Shown: piece by piece, positions 41,879 to 42,010 of the stretch | Layout: every line of letters begins with the position of its first letter | Position numbering within the stretch: position 1 is the stretch's first letter | Origin: Clostridiales bacterium Firm_08 | GTDB taxonomy: Bacteria > Bacillota > Clostridia > Oscillospirales > QAKW01 | DNA length: 42,010 bases | Assembly: GCA_001604045.1 (NCBI GenBank) | Contig: LVAN01000018.1 | Location: forward strand, 1-42,010 | Direction of reading: 5' to 3' | The notes under the pieces: generated by a model | Seen by the model: only the letters and a program-made list of their open reading frames with translations | Told to the model about the DNA's origin: nothing | Database searches by the model: none | Position numbers and translations under genes: made by a program

Positions 41879-41907
41879 ATTTTATAATATTTTGGCGCAT
41901 TTTACAA
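41879..41907 (-). promoter_or_regulatory. probable promoter of the yloU-fakA operon
   Basis: Minus strand TTGTAA (41907-41902), 17-base spacer, TAAAAT (41884-41879). Several TATAAT-like overlaps nearby make the exact -10 uncertain. A GC hairpin (GCCGCCC/GGGCGGC, about 41832-41849) lies in the 5' leader. Confidence 0.6.
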
Positions 41908-41965
41908 CCTTTTTTTCATTTTTTCCTCCGAAAAAGAATATATTTTGAGAAAAAGGAGGTCGGAT

Positions 41966-42010
41966 ATGGCGGGAAAAAAGTTCATAAAAAGCACCCTGCT
42001 CCTCACCGCT
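41966..42010 (+). CDS. 5' end of a membrane protein, possibly SpoVB/MOP flippase (partial)
   Basis: Open frame from ATG 41966 to the window edge: M-A-G-K-K-F-I-K-S-T-L-L-L-T-A. AAAAGGAGGT lies five to six bases before the start, so it is a real translation start. Members of the polysaccharide-flippase/SpoVB family often begin with K-K-x-F-(I/L)-K-G-T-L-(I/L)-L-T, which this resembles. Only 15 codons are visible, so the family is a guess. Confidence 0.45.
   Translation, partial: MAGKKFIKSTLLLTA

Overview
The window is GC-rich (estimated by eye at just under 60%) and dense in genes. It reads like a chromosome segment of an uncultured Clostridia-type Firmicute, plausibly an intestinal Oscillospiraceae/Christensenellaceae relative. 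The evidence is a YtrA-type GntR/ABC operon, the YloU-YloV (Asp23-FakA) pair, adjacent hisS-aspS, a type-3 prolyl-tRNA synthetase, DUF951 beside prfA, SLH-anchored surface proteins, sigma-A-like promoters, and many short hairpin repeats of the kind seen in gut Clostridia. Taxonomy is inference: there is no rRNA gene here.

Layout. 1-3.6 kb: proS, then a lipoprotein solute-binding protein coupled to a small membrane protein. 3.6-4.1 kb: a gene-free block of repeats. 4.1-7.3 kb (-): a five-gene GntR / ABC ATPase / permease / two paralogous lipoproteins operon with a clear promoter and probable operator. 7.35-7.54 kb: a hairpin array. 7.5-13.0 kb (-): a six-gene housekeeping operon (DUF951, prfA, ywlC/sua5, coaE, M18 aminopeptidase, DUF1015 protein); its last three genes start with TTG. 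13.1-15.6 kb (+): an S1-domain RNA-binding protein and a cytoplasmic GH20-like glycosidase. 15.7-17.6 kb (-): an ABC half-transporter whose promoter overlaps a perfect palindrome. 17.9-23.6 kb (-): a 1,906-residue SLH surface protein with beta-helix regions and about 13 cysteine repeats. 23.8-26.4 kb: a compact phage/ICE-like remnant, with an XRE repressor, ImmA peptidase and SLOG protein leftwards, and a zinc-ribbon peptide, replisome-organiser-like protein and HTH protein rightwards, around a divergent operator/promoter. 26.4-26.7 kb: the largest hairpin array. 26.7-33.3 kb (-): a Gld-type ABC system (ATPase, permease, GldG-like, DUF4340) followed by a second SLH surface protein. 33.4-37.7 kb (-): aspS, hisS, a methylglyoxal-synthase-like protein with an altered active site, and a MinD-like ATPase. 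38.1-41.8 kb (-): mutY, a cytidylate-kinase-like protein, fakA/yloV and yloU. The window ends in the first 15 codons of a rightward gene.

The most unusual content is non-coding. Several families of modular hairpins (variable stems, fixed CATCAT or TCATAAC linkers) sit mainly at operon 3' ends. A composite element of about 150 bp occurs twice in opposite orientation 23 kb apart. There is also a second, roughly 100-bp repeat family and REP-like GGGGACGG palindromes. Among proteins, the best candidates for new biology are the two SLH proteins (one beside a Gld-like ABC system), the XRE-ImmA-SLOG module, and the degenerate MgsA-like protein.
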